A DNA stretch of 42,170 nucleotides from Litoribacterium kuwaitense (GTDB taxonomy: Bacteria > Bacillota > Bacilli > Bacillales > DSM-28697), in the NCBI RefSeq assembly GCF_011058155.1, contig NZ_JAALFC010000029.1, positions 1-42,170 of the forward strand, read 5' to 3'. The position numbers and the translations under genes are program-made. Below are positions 1 to 7,736 of the stretch, piece by piece (within the stretch, counting starts at the first letter, position 1; each line of letters begins with the position of its first letter). The notes under the pieces are model-generated. The model was not told the DNA's origin. It did no database searches and was given only the letters and a program-made list of their open reading frames with translations.

Positions 1-2
1 AA

Positions 3-146
3 AACAAAGACGTTAAGAATCTCAACCTTCGTGAGTGGAATTGCCCCTCTTGTGGTACGCATCACAATCGAGATATGAACGCAGGACAAAATCTTAAAAA
101 CGAAGCGATAAGGCTTCTAACCGTAGGAACTACGGGGATAGCTTAA
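3..146 (+). CDS. tnpB: TnpB C-terminal fragment (IS200/IS605 family, IS1341-type)
   Basis: Partial gene; the 5' part lies outside the window. The visible 47 codons carry the C-terminal signature of TnpB, the RNA-guided nuclease of IS200/IS605 elements: a CPSCG half zinc finger followed by [11 protein letters not shown], where the Asp is the third RuvC active-site residue. The preceding zinc-finger half and the other RuvC acidic residues are not visible. What is seen has no frameshift or stop before the natural TAA at 144, so the copy could be intact. It differs in sequence from the decayed TnpB at the right edge, so these are two separate elements. Confidence 0.9.
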   Translation, partial: NKDVKNLNLREWNCPSCGTHHNRDMNAGQNLKNEAIRLLTVGTTGIA

Positions 147-229
147 TCAATAACTGGCGGTTACGCTGGTGTTCTTAGGAATCTCCCACTTCAGACAGCT
201 CATAAGAGTGTTAAGTGGGGGTAGTTCAA
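147..229 (+). mobile_element. IS200/IS605-type right end with presumed omega-RNA scaffold
   Basis: Directly after the tnpB stop lies a stem with arms CCCACTT (184-190) and AAGTGGG (213-219), followed by GGTAGTTCAA. A terminal hairpin ending in a TCAA-like cleavage sequence is the usual right end of this family, and in related elements this end is transcribed with tnpB as the omega-RNA. If cleavage follows TTCAA (225-229), the last element base is the A of the next gene's ATG. The exact boundary and the RNA are inferred from family knowledge. Confidence 0.72.
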
Positions 230-1002
230 TGCTAGACATTAAGCATTTCACGAAACCTTTACAAAATGTCCAAGCCCTCTTCTTAGTTGGTTCAGGTGCC
301 ACCGGATTTAGCGATTTATATTCTGACCTTGACGTGCTGATCGTGACGAAAAACCCGGAAGATGTCGTCACCATCCATCAGAAAATTACGGAATATTTGC
401 AATCCACTCATTCTATTCTAAAAATGAAGACCTATCGCCACGAGGATGATATCTTCGTCACATGCTCCTTTTTTGACCACTATTTAGAGCTGGATTTAGG
501 CATTTGGTCATTCCAGAAGATTAGAGCCACAAAACCCCATTGGACTGTCATTTTTGACAAAGGCAAACACGTATCAGAGAAGCTCTCACGTTCAGGAAAC
601 ACGTTACCTCAAAAGGACATTGAGGAAACCATCTATGCGTCATTAACGATGATGTGGCCGTTTTTTAGAGGGGCAGCTGTAGCAATAAAACGAGGACATT
701 ATATCAAAGCATTGAAAGACATCGATGTGATCCGAAATCATATCATTGAGATCGTTTGTTTGCGTGAGGGTAAAGCATACGACTTCGATAAATCCATTGA
801 TCAAATTGACAACGCCTACTTCGATAGACTTAAAAAAACGTATGAAATATCGATGGACGACATGAGCATTCAGCAAACGTTATTTGACGTTATGCACTTA
901 TTGTTTGAGGTGATGAATAAGCCACAGGATGAGGAAATAGAACGCAACCGTAAAATGATTGAAGATTTTTTAACGTTTTTTGCCAACAAAGATATGGAAT
1001 GA
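229..1002 (+). CDS. Nucleotidyltransferase-domain protein
   Basis: 257 residues. The N-terminus has the polymerase-beta-like nucleotidyltransferase signature: G21-S22, then S32-D33-L34-D35 with the two metal-binding aspartates, followed by a hydrophobic strand. The rest looks helical and matches no domain I can name. Related small NTases transfer nucleotides to antibiotics or proteins; the substrate cannot be told here. I chose ATG 229 because everything upstream in this frame belongs to the IS right end. The only ribosome-site candidate is the GGGGGT of the IS terminal stem (217-222). It lies 25 bp before the kinase-like gene, so the two are probably co-transcribed. Confidence 0.82.
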   Translation: MLDIKHFTKPLQNVQALFLVGSGATGFSDLYSDLDVLIVTKNPEDVVTIHQKITEYLQSTHSILKMKTYRHEDDIFVTCSFFDHYLELDLGIWSFQKIRATKPHWTVIFDKGKHVSEKLSRSGNTLPQKDIEETIYASLTMMWPFFRGAAVAIKRGHYIKALKDIDVIRNHIIEIVCLREGKAYDFDKSIDQIDNAYFDRLKKTYEISMDDMSIQQTLFDVMHLLFEVMNKPQDEEIERNRKMIEDFLTFFANKDME

Positions 1003-1027
1003 TTTCACAAAAAACAGGAGGCATGTC

Positions 1028-1894
1028 ATGACCACGATTCACCACCATACCGTCGGAACGCTGACCTTCCCTCTTCAGAAACCGCATGACTTCGCCTGGC
1101 TCTACACACTTGGGAACCCGTTTTGTGTATTTGACCAGCAGGATTCTGGCAACGTTTGTTTCGGCATCATAGATCAAGGCGTAAAAAAATTTGTGAAGTA
1201 CGCTGGAGCGGCGCCGGTTCGTTACGCCGGTTCGCCTGAACGAGCGGTCGACCGCTTAAAAAGCGCCGCGACGCTTTATGAAAGCTTAGGGCACCCCGCG
1301 CTCGTCACGTTACTGGACCATTTTCCAATTGGACAAGGCTATGCCCTTCTTTTTTCCTGGCAGGAAGGGGAAAGTCTGCATGACCCAGTACGCTTTCCGC
1401 CTCCTGCAAAGAATACCGACCCTAGCTCACCTTTTTATCGCTTCCGAGCGCTGTCGCTTCAAGACAAGCTGAATGCGCTCGAGACGATTTTTGCCTTTCA
1501 TCAATGGGCCGAAGAGCGAGGGTATGTCGCCGTCGACTTTTACGACGGAAGTTTGCTCTATGATTTTCAGGCAAAGCGACTGACAATCTGCGATATCGAC
1601 CTTTACGAAACAGGTCCTCTCATCAACACAATGGGGCGGATGTGGGGATCATCTCGATTCATGGCACCGGAGGAATTTGCAAAAGACGCTGTGCTTGATC
1701 GTCGCACAAACGTTTATCGGATGGGTGCAACGGCTTTTGTCCTCCTTGGCGGCGCAAAAGACCGGTCATTAGCGGCATGGAGCGCCTCGCGAGCCTTACA
1801 TGAAGTCGCTCTCCAAGCTGTAGAACCAAACCGAGATGAACGTTTCCCCGACGTCCGTTCTTTTTTTGAGGCGTGGAAAAAGAAGAACGGTTGA
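1028..1894 (+). CDS. Protein-kinase-fold protein (Ser/Thr kinase-like)
   Basis: 288 residues with an eukaryotic-type kinase fold. Visible elements are a VKYAGA strand with the candidate ATP-binding K57, an AVDFYDGS catalytic loop with D170 in place of the usual HRD...N, a DID metal-binding motif (D189) in place of DFG, and MAPEE (A213-P214-E215) in place of APE. The loop lacks the His/Arg of HRD and has Ser where Asn is usual, so activity is possible but altered. There is no membrane segment or sensor domain. The start at 1028 is set by GGAGG at 1017-1021; another ATG at 1023 is out of frame. It follows the nucleotidyltransferase gene closely. Target unknown. Confidence 0.8.
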   Translation: MTTIHHHTVGTLTFPLQKPHDFAWLYTLGNPFCVFDQQDSGNVCFGIIDQGVKKFVKYAGAAPVRYAGSPERAVDRLKSAATLYESLGHPALVTLLDHFPIGQGYALLFSWQEGESLHDPVRFPPPAKNTDPSSPFYRFRALSLQDKLNALETIFAFHQWAEERGYVAVDFYDGSLLYDFQAKRLTICDIDLYETGPLINTMGRMWGSSRFMAPEEFAKDAVLDRRTNVYRMGATAFVLLGGAKDRSLAAWSASRALHEVALQAVEPNRDERFPDVRSFFEAWKKKNG

Positions 1895-1943
1895 AGTTAA
1901 CCGTCTCGTCTGCGCACAAACCGGTAGCTCAACCAAATGCGTC

Positions 1944-2546
1944 TTAACGCTTCCGGCGCAGCCAGAGCCAAATAAGCACAATAACAAGAACGGCGAGCAC
2001 GATGTAGACGACCCGTGAGTAAACATCCATATATCCGACGACTGTGTCCCAAGATTCACCCACCGCCGCCCCGATCCAAACGAGAAAGATGTTCCAGATG
2101 ACCGTCCCTAATGTCGTGAACAGTAAAAAAACCCCCACGTTCATATGCGACATCCCAGCAGGAATTGAAATGAGACTGCGTAACAACGGAACGAGCCGGC
2201 AGAAAAAGACGGTCCAAACACCATACTTCTGAAACCAATGATTTGCTCGAGCTAAATCATACTGGCTTAAACGAAAAATATGTCCCCATCGATCAATAAA
2301 GGTAGCCATTCGTTTGTAATCAACAAGCACGCCGATGCCGTAAAGGACGATAGCGCCGCCGACAGACCCAATCGTCGAAGCAATAACAACGCCTGTCATC
2401 GTCAAATCCGAGTGTGTCGTCATAAACCCGCCAAACGTTAAAATGACTTCTGAAGGAATTGGCGGAAACACATTTTCAATCGCGATCAGCAAAAAGATAC
2501 CGAAGTACCCGAATTGTTCCATAAATTGTGTAATCCAGTTTTCCAT
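1944..2546 (-). CDS. DedA family membrane protein
   Basis: 200 residues with several hydrophobic segments. It has the DedA/VTT family marks: ENVFPPIPSE after the first helix, and a central R-x2-P-x2-R segment (CRLVPLLRSLISIPAG) ahead of the C-terminal helices. DedA proteins act in the cytoplasmic membrane; some flip undecaprenyl phosphate or phospholipids and affect envelope stress and pH tolerance. A GGGAG site precedes the ATG. It converges on the kinase-like gene with about 50 bp between them. Length and motifs are normal for the family. The particular substrate cannot be assigned. Confidence 0.93.
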   Translation of the reverse strand: MENWITQFMEQFGYFGIFLLIAIENVFPPIPSEVILTFGGFMTTHSDLTMTGVVIASTIGSVGGAIVLYGIGVLVDYKRMATFIDRWGHIFRLSQYDLARANHWFQKYGVWTVFFCRLVPLLRSLISIPAGMSHMNVGVFLLFTTLGTVIWNIFLVWIGAAVGESWDTVVGYMDVYSRVVYIVLAVLVIVLIWLWLRRKR

Positions 2547-2837
2547 AAGTCGCTCCCTTATCTATCACTCATGTCATTTTTTTAACCGCTGAATAGATCA
2601 ATGGAGGTCTTCACACCAACGCTTCAAATAAACTGACGCGGTCCATTTTCCAAAAATACACATCCCCATCATACTACACAGGTAAAAATGAGGCTTGTCT
2701 TACATTCATTTCACTAAGTACAACAGACAAAACGCCATTCCTTACAGTCTATGTATCAATCTTCAATTCATCCTTCATTTATGGCTTTTTATATGGATTG
2801 ACGTTAACGCAGCGTCCCGTCCTGTCCATCATACAAT
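2547..2837. other. Non-coding gap between dedA and the tcyP terminator
   Basis: No convincing gene. A 62-codon open frame on the plus strand (2695-2883) lacks a ribosome site and runs into the tcyP terminator, so I treat it as chance. The dedA promoter should lie here, but I see no clear hexamer pair. Confidence 0.6.
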
Positions 2838-2874
2838 AGAAAAAACAGCGCTCGGCACAATCGGCCAGCGCTGT
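2838..2874 (-). terminator. Rho-independent terminator of tcyP
   Basis: ACAGCGCT (2845-2852) pairs with AGCGCTGT (2867-2874). Read on the minus strand, the stem is followed by a run of T, as expected for a terminator 36 bp after the tcyP stop codon. Confidence 0.88.
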
Positions 2875-2909
2875 AAATCGTAACAAAACTTTGACTAAAT
2901 ATCATTGCT

Positions 2910-4313
2910 TTAAGAGCTAAATTCACTTGTATCTAAACGCTTATTTTCATCAATATAGGCATCATGATCCATCGCCTTCGTCACTCGCGAGGTAAACAGA
3001 CCGGACACCATACTTCCTGACACGTTGACCGCCGTTCTTCCCATATCGATTAACGGCTCAACTGAAATGAGTACCCCAGCCAAAGCGACCGGTAAATCTA
3101 AAGCAGACAAAACGAGAATCGCGGCAAAGGTGGCGCCACCTCCAACACCAGCCACACCAAACGAGCTAATCGCCACGATCGCGATGACCGACAGTAAAAA
3201 CATCGGGTCTAAAGGGTTAATGCCGACTGACGGTGCGATCATGACAGCGAGCATTGCCGGATACACGCCTGCACAGCCGTTTTGCCCAATCGATAACCCG
3301 AATGAGCCGGCAAAGTTGGCAATTCCGTCAGGCACACCAAGGTTTTTCTGGGTTTGAATGTTTAACGGCAGCGTCCCAGCACTTGAACGAGACGTAAACG
3401 CAAAGGTCAATGTAGGGAACGTCTTTTTAATGTAAGTCAATGGATTTAAGCCAATGATCGTCAAAATGATTAAGTGAATGATGAACATGACCAAAAGTGC
3501 CACATAAGAAGCGATCACAAACTTACCGAGCGTGTAAATGGCCCCGAGGTCACTCGTCGCGACCGTGTTCACCATTAACGCCAACACCCCGTATGGCGTT
3601 AAGCGTAAAATCAAAGTAACGACGCGCATAATGATGGCGTAGACGGCATCAACCATCTTTTTGAAAAATTCACCTTGCTCGGGCTGCTTACGAGCAACCC
3701 CTAAATACGCGACACCGAGAAACGCAGCAAAGATAACAACACCTATGACCGACGTCGCACGATCACCTGTCAAATCAAGAAACGGATTCGCCGGTAACAA
3801 TTGCAAAATTTGCTGCGGCAAGGTTGGTGCCTCAAGGCTCGCCGAACGCTCTTCAAGTGCGGCTCCGCGGCTTTCCTCTGCTTCAGTCTGTACAATTTGC
3901 TCAGCATCAAGATCAAAGCCTACAGCGGACGTAATGCCAATGATGGCAGCAATCGCTGTCGTACCAATGAGAACACCGATAATGAGCCCACTAATTTTCC
4001 CAAGATTTTTCGTGAATGTCAGACGAGTAAAGGCGACAAGAATTGAAATAAAGACAAGCGGCATCACAATCATTTGAAGAAAGCGGACATACCCTCTTCC
4101 AACGATGTTCACCCACTCCATTGATGCTTGAATAAAGCCAGCTTCTGGTGAAGCAAACGCTTGAAGAATTAAACCAAAAGCAATCCCTGCACCTAAAGCA
4201 ACGAAAACACGCTTTGAAAAAGACACATGCTTCTTCGCCATATAAAACAAAACGGCTAGCAAAGCCAGCACGCTGAGGACAACAGCAACGGTTAACAAAA
4301 CCTCCATGATCAT
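2910..4313 (-). CDS. tcyP: L-cystine uptake symporter TcyP (DAACS family)
   Basis: 467 residues, the length of Bacillus subtilis TcyP. It is a polytopic dicarboxylate/amino acid:cation symporter with the family's serine-rich re-entrant hairpin (TSRSSAGTLPL), the SFGLSIGQNGCAG stretch and the NVSGSMVSG motif near the C-terminus. An acidic loop separates the first transmembrane bundle from the rest. It would import cystine across the cytoplasmic membrane as a sulfur source. Two starts are possible: ATG 4313, used here, or ATG 4307. AAGGGG lies 4 or 10 bases upstream respectively. A promoter with a CymR-like box precedes it and a terminator follows it, so it is a single-gene unit. Confidence 0.9.
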   Translation of the reverse strand: MIMEVLLTVAVVLSVLALLAVLFYMAKKHVSFSKRVFVALGAGIAFGLILQAFASPEAGFIQASMEWVNIVGRGYVRFLQMIVMPLVFISILVAFTRLTFTKNLGKISGLIIGVLIGTTAIAAIIGITSAVGFDLDAEQIVQTEAEESRGAALEERSASLEAPTLPQQILQLLPANPFLDLTGDRATSVIGVVIFAAFLGVAYLGVARKQPEQGEFFKKMVDAVYAIIMRVVTLILRLTPYGVLALMVNTVATSDLGAIYTLGKFVIASYVALLVMFIIHLIILTIIGLNPLTYIKKTFPTLTFAFTSRSSAGTLPLNIQTQKNLGVPDGIANFAGSFGLSIGQNGCAGVYPAMLAVMIAPSVGINPLDPMFLLSVIAIVAISSFGVAGVGGGATFAAILVLSALDLPVALAGVLISVEPLIDMGRTAVNVSGSMVSGLFTSRVTKAMDHDAYIDENKRLDTSEFSS

Positions 4314-4365
4314 CCCACCCCTTATCTCAATTTAAAGTTTTTGTATCTTATAAAGGAATATGTCT

Positions 4366-4394
4366 ATATTATGAACTTAATTCCTATTAGTCAA
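4366..4394 (-). promoter_or_regulatory. tcyP promoter with CymR-like box
   Basis: On the minus strand TTGACT (4389-4394) and TAATAT (4366-4371) are 17 bp apart, a good sigma-A promoter. The spacer contains ATAGGAATTA (4378-4387), which resembles the ATnGGAATT half of the CymR operator that represses cystine uptake genes in B. subtilis. Hexamers and spacing are seen; the CymR assignment is inferred from the match and the gene. Confidence 0.68.
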
Positions 4395-4621
4395 GTATGT
4401 TTTGTATGTTTTTTTAAACTTCCTTCACCCTCCTCTTTTGTTATCCTTTAATATATGATGTAAAATGAATGTGAAGCATGTCTAACGAGAGATTGATGTC
4501 AAAACATTGCGACCCTTCATCGCAGCATTTATTTTTACAGCTTTTCCCCAGAAAAAAGCCCTCTATTTTTCAACGGTGTATACGAATGCTTTCGTTAGGA
4601 GGCTTATATAGACAGAAGTAG

Positions 4622-5116
4622 GTGAACGGTATTATTCGAAAATGGGTCGTTGTCATCAGTGTCGTTTTATTCCTTTTTTACTTACTTGTACTGCTAAACG
4701 TTACTTTATTTACGCATAATCCAGGATCCGCTGCTGCCGATGAAACGACAGACATGAAGTGGTATTCATCGATATTGTGGAGCCTGGAATATAGATCATC
4801 TTCCTATAACATCCGCAATTTTCTAGGCAATATGCTTCTTTTTTTGCCTTTTGGCTTTTTCGTCGGCCTCTTAACCAACCGATTAGGAAACAAAGTTCGC
4901 CTTGGCCGATTATTTTTACTTATAATCGCAAGTGCCTGTTTCTCTTTAACCATTGAATTGCTGCAGCATTTTGTTTTTTATCGTATTTTTGACGTTGATG
5001 ATATTCTTATGAATACGTTAGGCGCATTCATCGGCTTACTCGTCTATATGATTTGGCTCGCTGCTGTACGGAGAGTGCCACTCTTTTTTAGACCGATCAA
5101 TAACGGCCACCACTGA
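4622..5116 (+). CDS. VanZ-like family membrane protein
   Basis: 164 residues with an N-terminal hydrophobic segment and further ones in the middle and C-terminus. VanZ-like signature: RNFLGNMLLFLPFGFFVG, a conserved Glu in TIELLQ, then FDVDDILMNTLGAFIG. VanZ proteins give low-level teicoplanin resistance in enterococci; chromosomal relatives are mostly of unknown function. GTG 4622 is the earliest possible start because the codon before it is a stop. The strong AGGAGG at 4597-4602 is about 19 bases away, too far to serve it well, so the true start may be downstream or initiation may be weak. Confidence 0.85.
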   Translation: MNGIIRKWVVVISVVLFLFYLLVLLNVTLFTHNPGSAAADETTDMKWYSSILWSLEYRSSSYNIRNFLGNMLLFLPFGFFVGLLTNRLGNKVRLGRLFLLIIASACFSLTIELLQHFVFYRIFDVDDILMNTLGAFIGLLVYMIWLAAVRRVPLFFRPINNGHH

Positions 5117-5195
5117 TCAACCTGCCAAGCGGTTCCCCCCCACTTGGCTACGCTTTTATCTCCCTGAAAGGCGGGGCTTTTAGCCTGTTATAGCT

Positions 5196-5236
5196 AAAAA
5201 AAGCCTATCCTCTAGAGATATTCTCCTCGGATAGGC
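5196..5236 (-). terminator. Terminator of the DUF4825 lipoprotein gene
   Basis: GCCTATCC (5203-5210) pairs with GGATAGGC (5229-5236). On the minus strand the stem ends in a run of seven T. It begins 7 bp after the stop codon of the gene at 5243. Confidence 0.9.
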
Positions 5237-5242
5237 GACCAT

Positions 5243-5788
5243 TTATTCCATTGGAAACGTTCGATAGAATGATGTTTGCGCTTGCGTAGAGTTGGCAGCT
5301 TCCGCAATATCCACAGCATGCTGTTCAACATAAGCTTTCACGTGTTCGTCGTTCATTAAATCTTCGGGCAAGGAACCGATATGCTCCATAACCCATGTGC
5401 GCAGCTTATCCGGTTCGGCTTGCAAAACGTTTTCACCAACCGCAAATTGATAACCTTTCGCATTCGGTACAAGAATCGCCGTATAAATGGCGTTATACAT
5501 AAAAGCCTCTTTCACTTTGGCTTCATTCCAGAAAGAATCATCTTGTCCTCCACCTTTATACGTCACTGCCAGCACCTGATCCGTCAGCTCCAATTGGTCA
5601 ACGGCTTCTCCACCAGGCAAGGAAAGGAGTAAACCGTAGACACTCGAGTTATCTCCGACATACGTCCCACTAAATTCCGAAATCTCTTCCTTTTGATCAG
5701 CTTCAGATGGCGGTCGTTCGATACCATATCCACATCCACTTAAAAAACAGACAAAAGTCAGTAGAAAAATAACAATATGCCTCTTCAC
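5243..5788 (-). CDS. DUF4825-like lipoprotein
   Basis: 181 residues. A basic N-terminus (VKRH), a hydrophobic stretch and the lipobox LSGC around residue 18 mark a lipoprotein anchored outside the cytoplasmic membrane. The mature part starts with an acidic linker, then TYVGDNSSV and a two-strand segment typical of DUF4825, whose role is unknown. I chose GTG 5788 because GAGAGGTGAG sits just upstream and this start gives a proper signal peptide; a longer frame to 5875 would bury it behind 29 unrelated residues. Single-gene unit with its own terminator. Confidence 0.8.
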   Translation of the reverse strand: MKRHIVIFLLTFVCFLSGCGYGIERPPSEADQKEEISEFSGTYVGDNSSVYGLLLSLPGGEAVDQLELTDQVLAVTYKGGGQDDSFWNEAKVKEAFMYNAIYTAILVPNAKGYQFAVGENVLQAEPDKLRTWVMEHIGSLPEDLMNDEHVKAYVEQHAVDIAEAANSTQAQTSFYRTFPME

Positions 5789-6012
5789 GATCTTCTCACC
5801 TCTCTTTCTCCTAACAATATATACGACTGCCGCAGTTGACAGGTTGCAGTCATTTGAAAAATAAAAGCTATCCATCCCAAAATTTGTTAACTATCTGCTA
5901 CAATAATCACGAGACAACGTGGCGTTCAGCAGCAGGATAGAAAACCACCTTTCCATGACTAAAGTATGATGAACTTGCACGACATCGCTTATTTTAGGAG
6001 GTTATAAATCAG

Positions 6013-7443
6013 ATGAACGACATAAAAAAGGCCATCGTTCAGTGGCTTGAAGGTGAAGAAGCTTTTTTTACAGATATCGCTAAACAAATTTGGGATCAAC
6101 CTCAAATTGCCTATGAAGAAGCATTTGCCGCAGATTTGCAAATGAACACGCTGGCCAAACATGGCTTTCGTATCTCACCAAACATCGCCGACATTCCGAC
6201 GGCCTTTTACGCTGAGTACGGAAACGGTCATCCAATCATCGGCATTCTCGGGGAATTTGATGCCTTGCCAGGTCTATCGCAAAAAGTAAGCACGACCTAC
6301 GATCCTGTACAACCAAACGGTCCAGGTCATGGATGCGGGCACAATTTACTAGGTACAGCAGGCGTCGCCGCAGTGATAGCCATTAAAAAGCAGATCGAAG
6401 CAGGCACGATTTCCGGGACAATTCGCTATTACGGCTGCCCTGCGGAAGAAGTATTATCGGGGAAAACGTTTATGGCTCGGGCTGGAGCATTTGATGATTT
6501 AGCTTGTGCGCTCACTTGGCACCCTTGGATGTATAATGGTGTGATGTATATGAGCACCCAGGCAATGGCGTCGATAAACTTTAATTTTAAAGGCATCGCA
6601 GCGCATGCGGCCGGTGCGCCTCACACTGGAAGAAGTGCCTTGGATGCTGTTGAACTCATGAATGTCGGGGCAAACTATTTGCGCGAGCATGTCCCAGACG
6701 GCTCACGAATTCATTACGTCATTACAAATGGCGGACTCGCCCCAAATATCGTCCCAGACGAAGCAAGTGTATGGTACTACGCCCGAGCTGCTTCAAAATC
6801 AGCGGTCGATGATTTAATCAGGCGAATCCGCCAGGTTGCTGACGGTGCAGCACTCATGACTGAGACCTCTGTCACGTCGTCTATTCTTGCCAACACATAT
6901 GAGTACCTCCCCAACGATACAATCAACAAGGCTCTGTTTGAAAATATGGAGGCTCTTGGTGCACCGAGCTTTACAAAGGAAGAGCATGACTTTGCCGCGC
7001 AGTTACTCGACACGGTTGATAGCAAAACGATCGAGTCCGCCAAAACGATGTTTGGCAAGCGACTGAATAAGCCACTTCCGACCGATAACATCGATACAAC
7101 CGACCATACAGGTGTTACAATGCCTGGCTCATCTGATGTCGCCGATGTCAGCTGGATTACACCGACCGCATGGGTGACGACGACCTGCGCACCTGTCGGC
7201 GTTTTAAACCATTCGTGGCAGGCAACCGCGGCATTTGGCTCTACCCTCGGCATGAAGGGCATGCATTATGCAGCTAAAACGATGGCGGTCACGGCATATG
7301 ATTTGTTATCGGACCAAGATCTATTAAAGAACGCTCAGCGTGAATTTAAAAATCAGACGAAAGACCAGCCTTATACGTGCGGCATTCCTGATGAGATTAA
7401 ACCGCCAGCACATCAGCACACCCCGCCGGTCACAGCCATTTAA
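6013..7443 (+). CDS. M20 family amidohydrolase, AbgB-like
   Basis: 476 residues, cytosolic. M20 dinuclear metallopeptidase fold: GHGCGHN (C108 and H110 as metal ligands), CPAEE with the general-base and metal Glu, THPW, and a late NHSW His. Length and motifs best fit the AbgB group, whose characterised member is a subunit of p-aminobenzoyl-glutamate hydrolase; other members cleave N-acyl amino acids or dipeptides. No AbgA or AbgT partner is present, so the substrate is open. AGGAGG at 5997-6002 supports the ATG. The tail after about residue 455 is Pro/His-rich. A strong terminator follows. Confidence 0.87.
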   Translation: MNDIKKAIVQWLEGEEAFFTDIAKQIWDQPQIAYEEAFAADLQMNTLAKHGFRISPNIADIPTAFYAEYGNGHPIIGILGEFDALPGLSQKVSTTYDPVQPNGPGHGCGHNLLGTAGVAAVIAIKKQIEAGTISGTIRYYGCPAEEVLSGKTFMARAGAFDDLACALTWHPWMYNGVMYMSTQAMASINFNFKGIAAHAAGAPHTGRSALDAVELMNVGANYLREHVPDGSRIHYVITNGGLAPNIVPDEASVWYYARAASKSAVDDLIRRIRQVADGAALMTETSVTSSILANTYEYLPNDTINKALFENMEALGAPSFTKEEHDFAAQLLDTVDSKTIESAKTMFGKRLNKPLPTDNIDTTDHTGVTMPGSSDVADVSWITPTAWVTTTCAPVGVLNHSWQATAAFGSTLGMKGMHYAAKTMAVTAYDLLSDQDLLKNAQREFKNQTKDQPYTCGIPDEIKPPAHQHTPPVTAI

Positions 7444-7485
7444 AGCGCATTAGCAGTGACTTTTGCAATCAAAAAGAACATGACA

Positions 7486-7518
7486 AAAGCCGACTTAAAA
7501 AGTCGGCTTTATTTTATT
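7486..7518 (+). terminator. Terminator of the M20 amidohydrolase gene
   Basis: AAAGCCGACTT (7486-7496) and AGTCGGCTTT (7501-7510) form a near-perfect stem with a short A loop, followed by ATTTTATT. The 7519-7736 stretch beyond it holds no gene I can support. Confidence 0.9.
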
Positions 7519-7736
7519 AAAAACGTTCGCACCGTCGCTTTCTTTCGCGTCTAGGCTGAAAATATAGAAAAAGTGCTACATTCCACCTGAACATATGTAG
7601 CCTGAAGCGGTTGTTGACATGGAGAGCATGAACATGCTCTCTAACGAAAACTCGATCGAACATGCCGCTCACGAGACGACGGATCAGAGTATTGGTAATA
7701 AAAAGTGAACCGTCGTCAGGGATTGCGCATAGCAAC

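Noticed and set aside
2695-2883. 62-codon plus-strand frame in the dedA-tcyP gap
   Set aside because: No ribosome site, no family signal, and it runs through the tcyP terminator.
5124-5148. GCCAAG/CTTGGC hairpin after the VanZ-like gene as its terminator
   Set aside because: The stem is short with a C-rich loop and no T run directly after it; too weak to call.
7517-7735. 72-codon minus-strand frame after the chemotaxis receptor gene
   Set aside because: Begins right after another gene's stop, lacks a ribosome site and ends on the M20 terminator; not supported.
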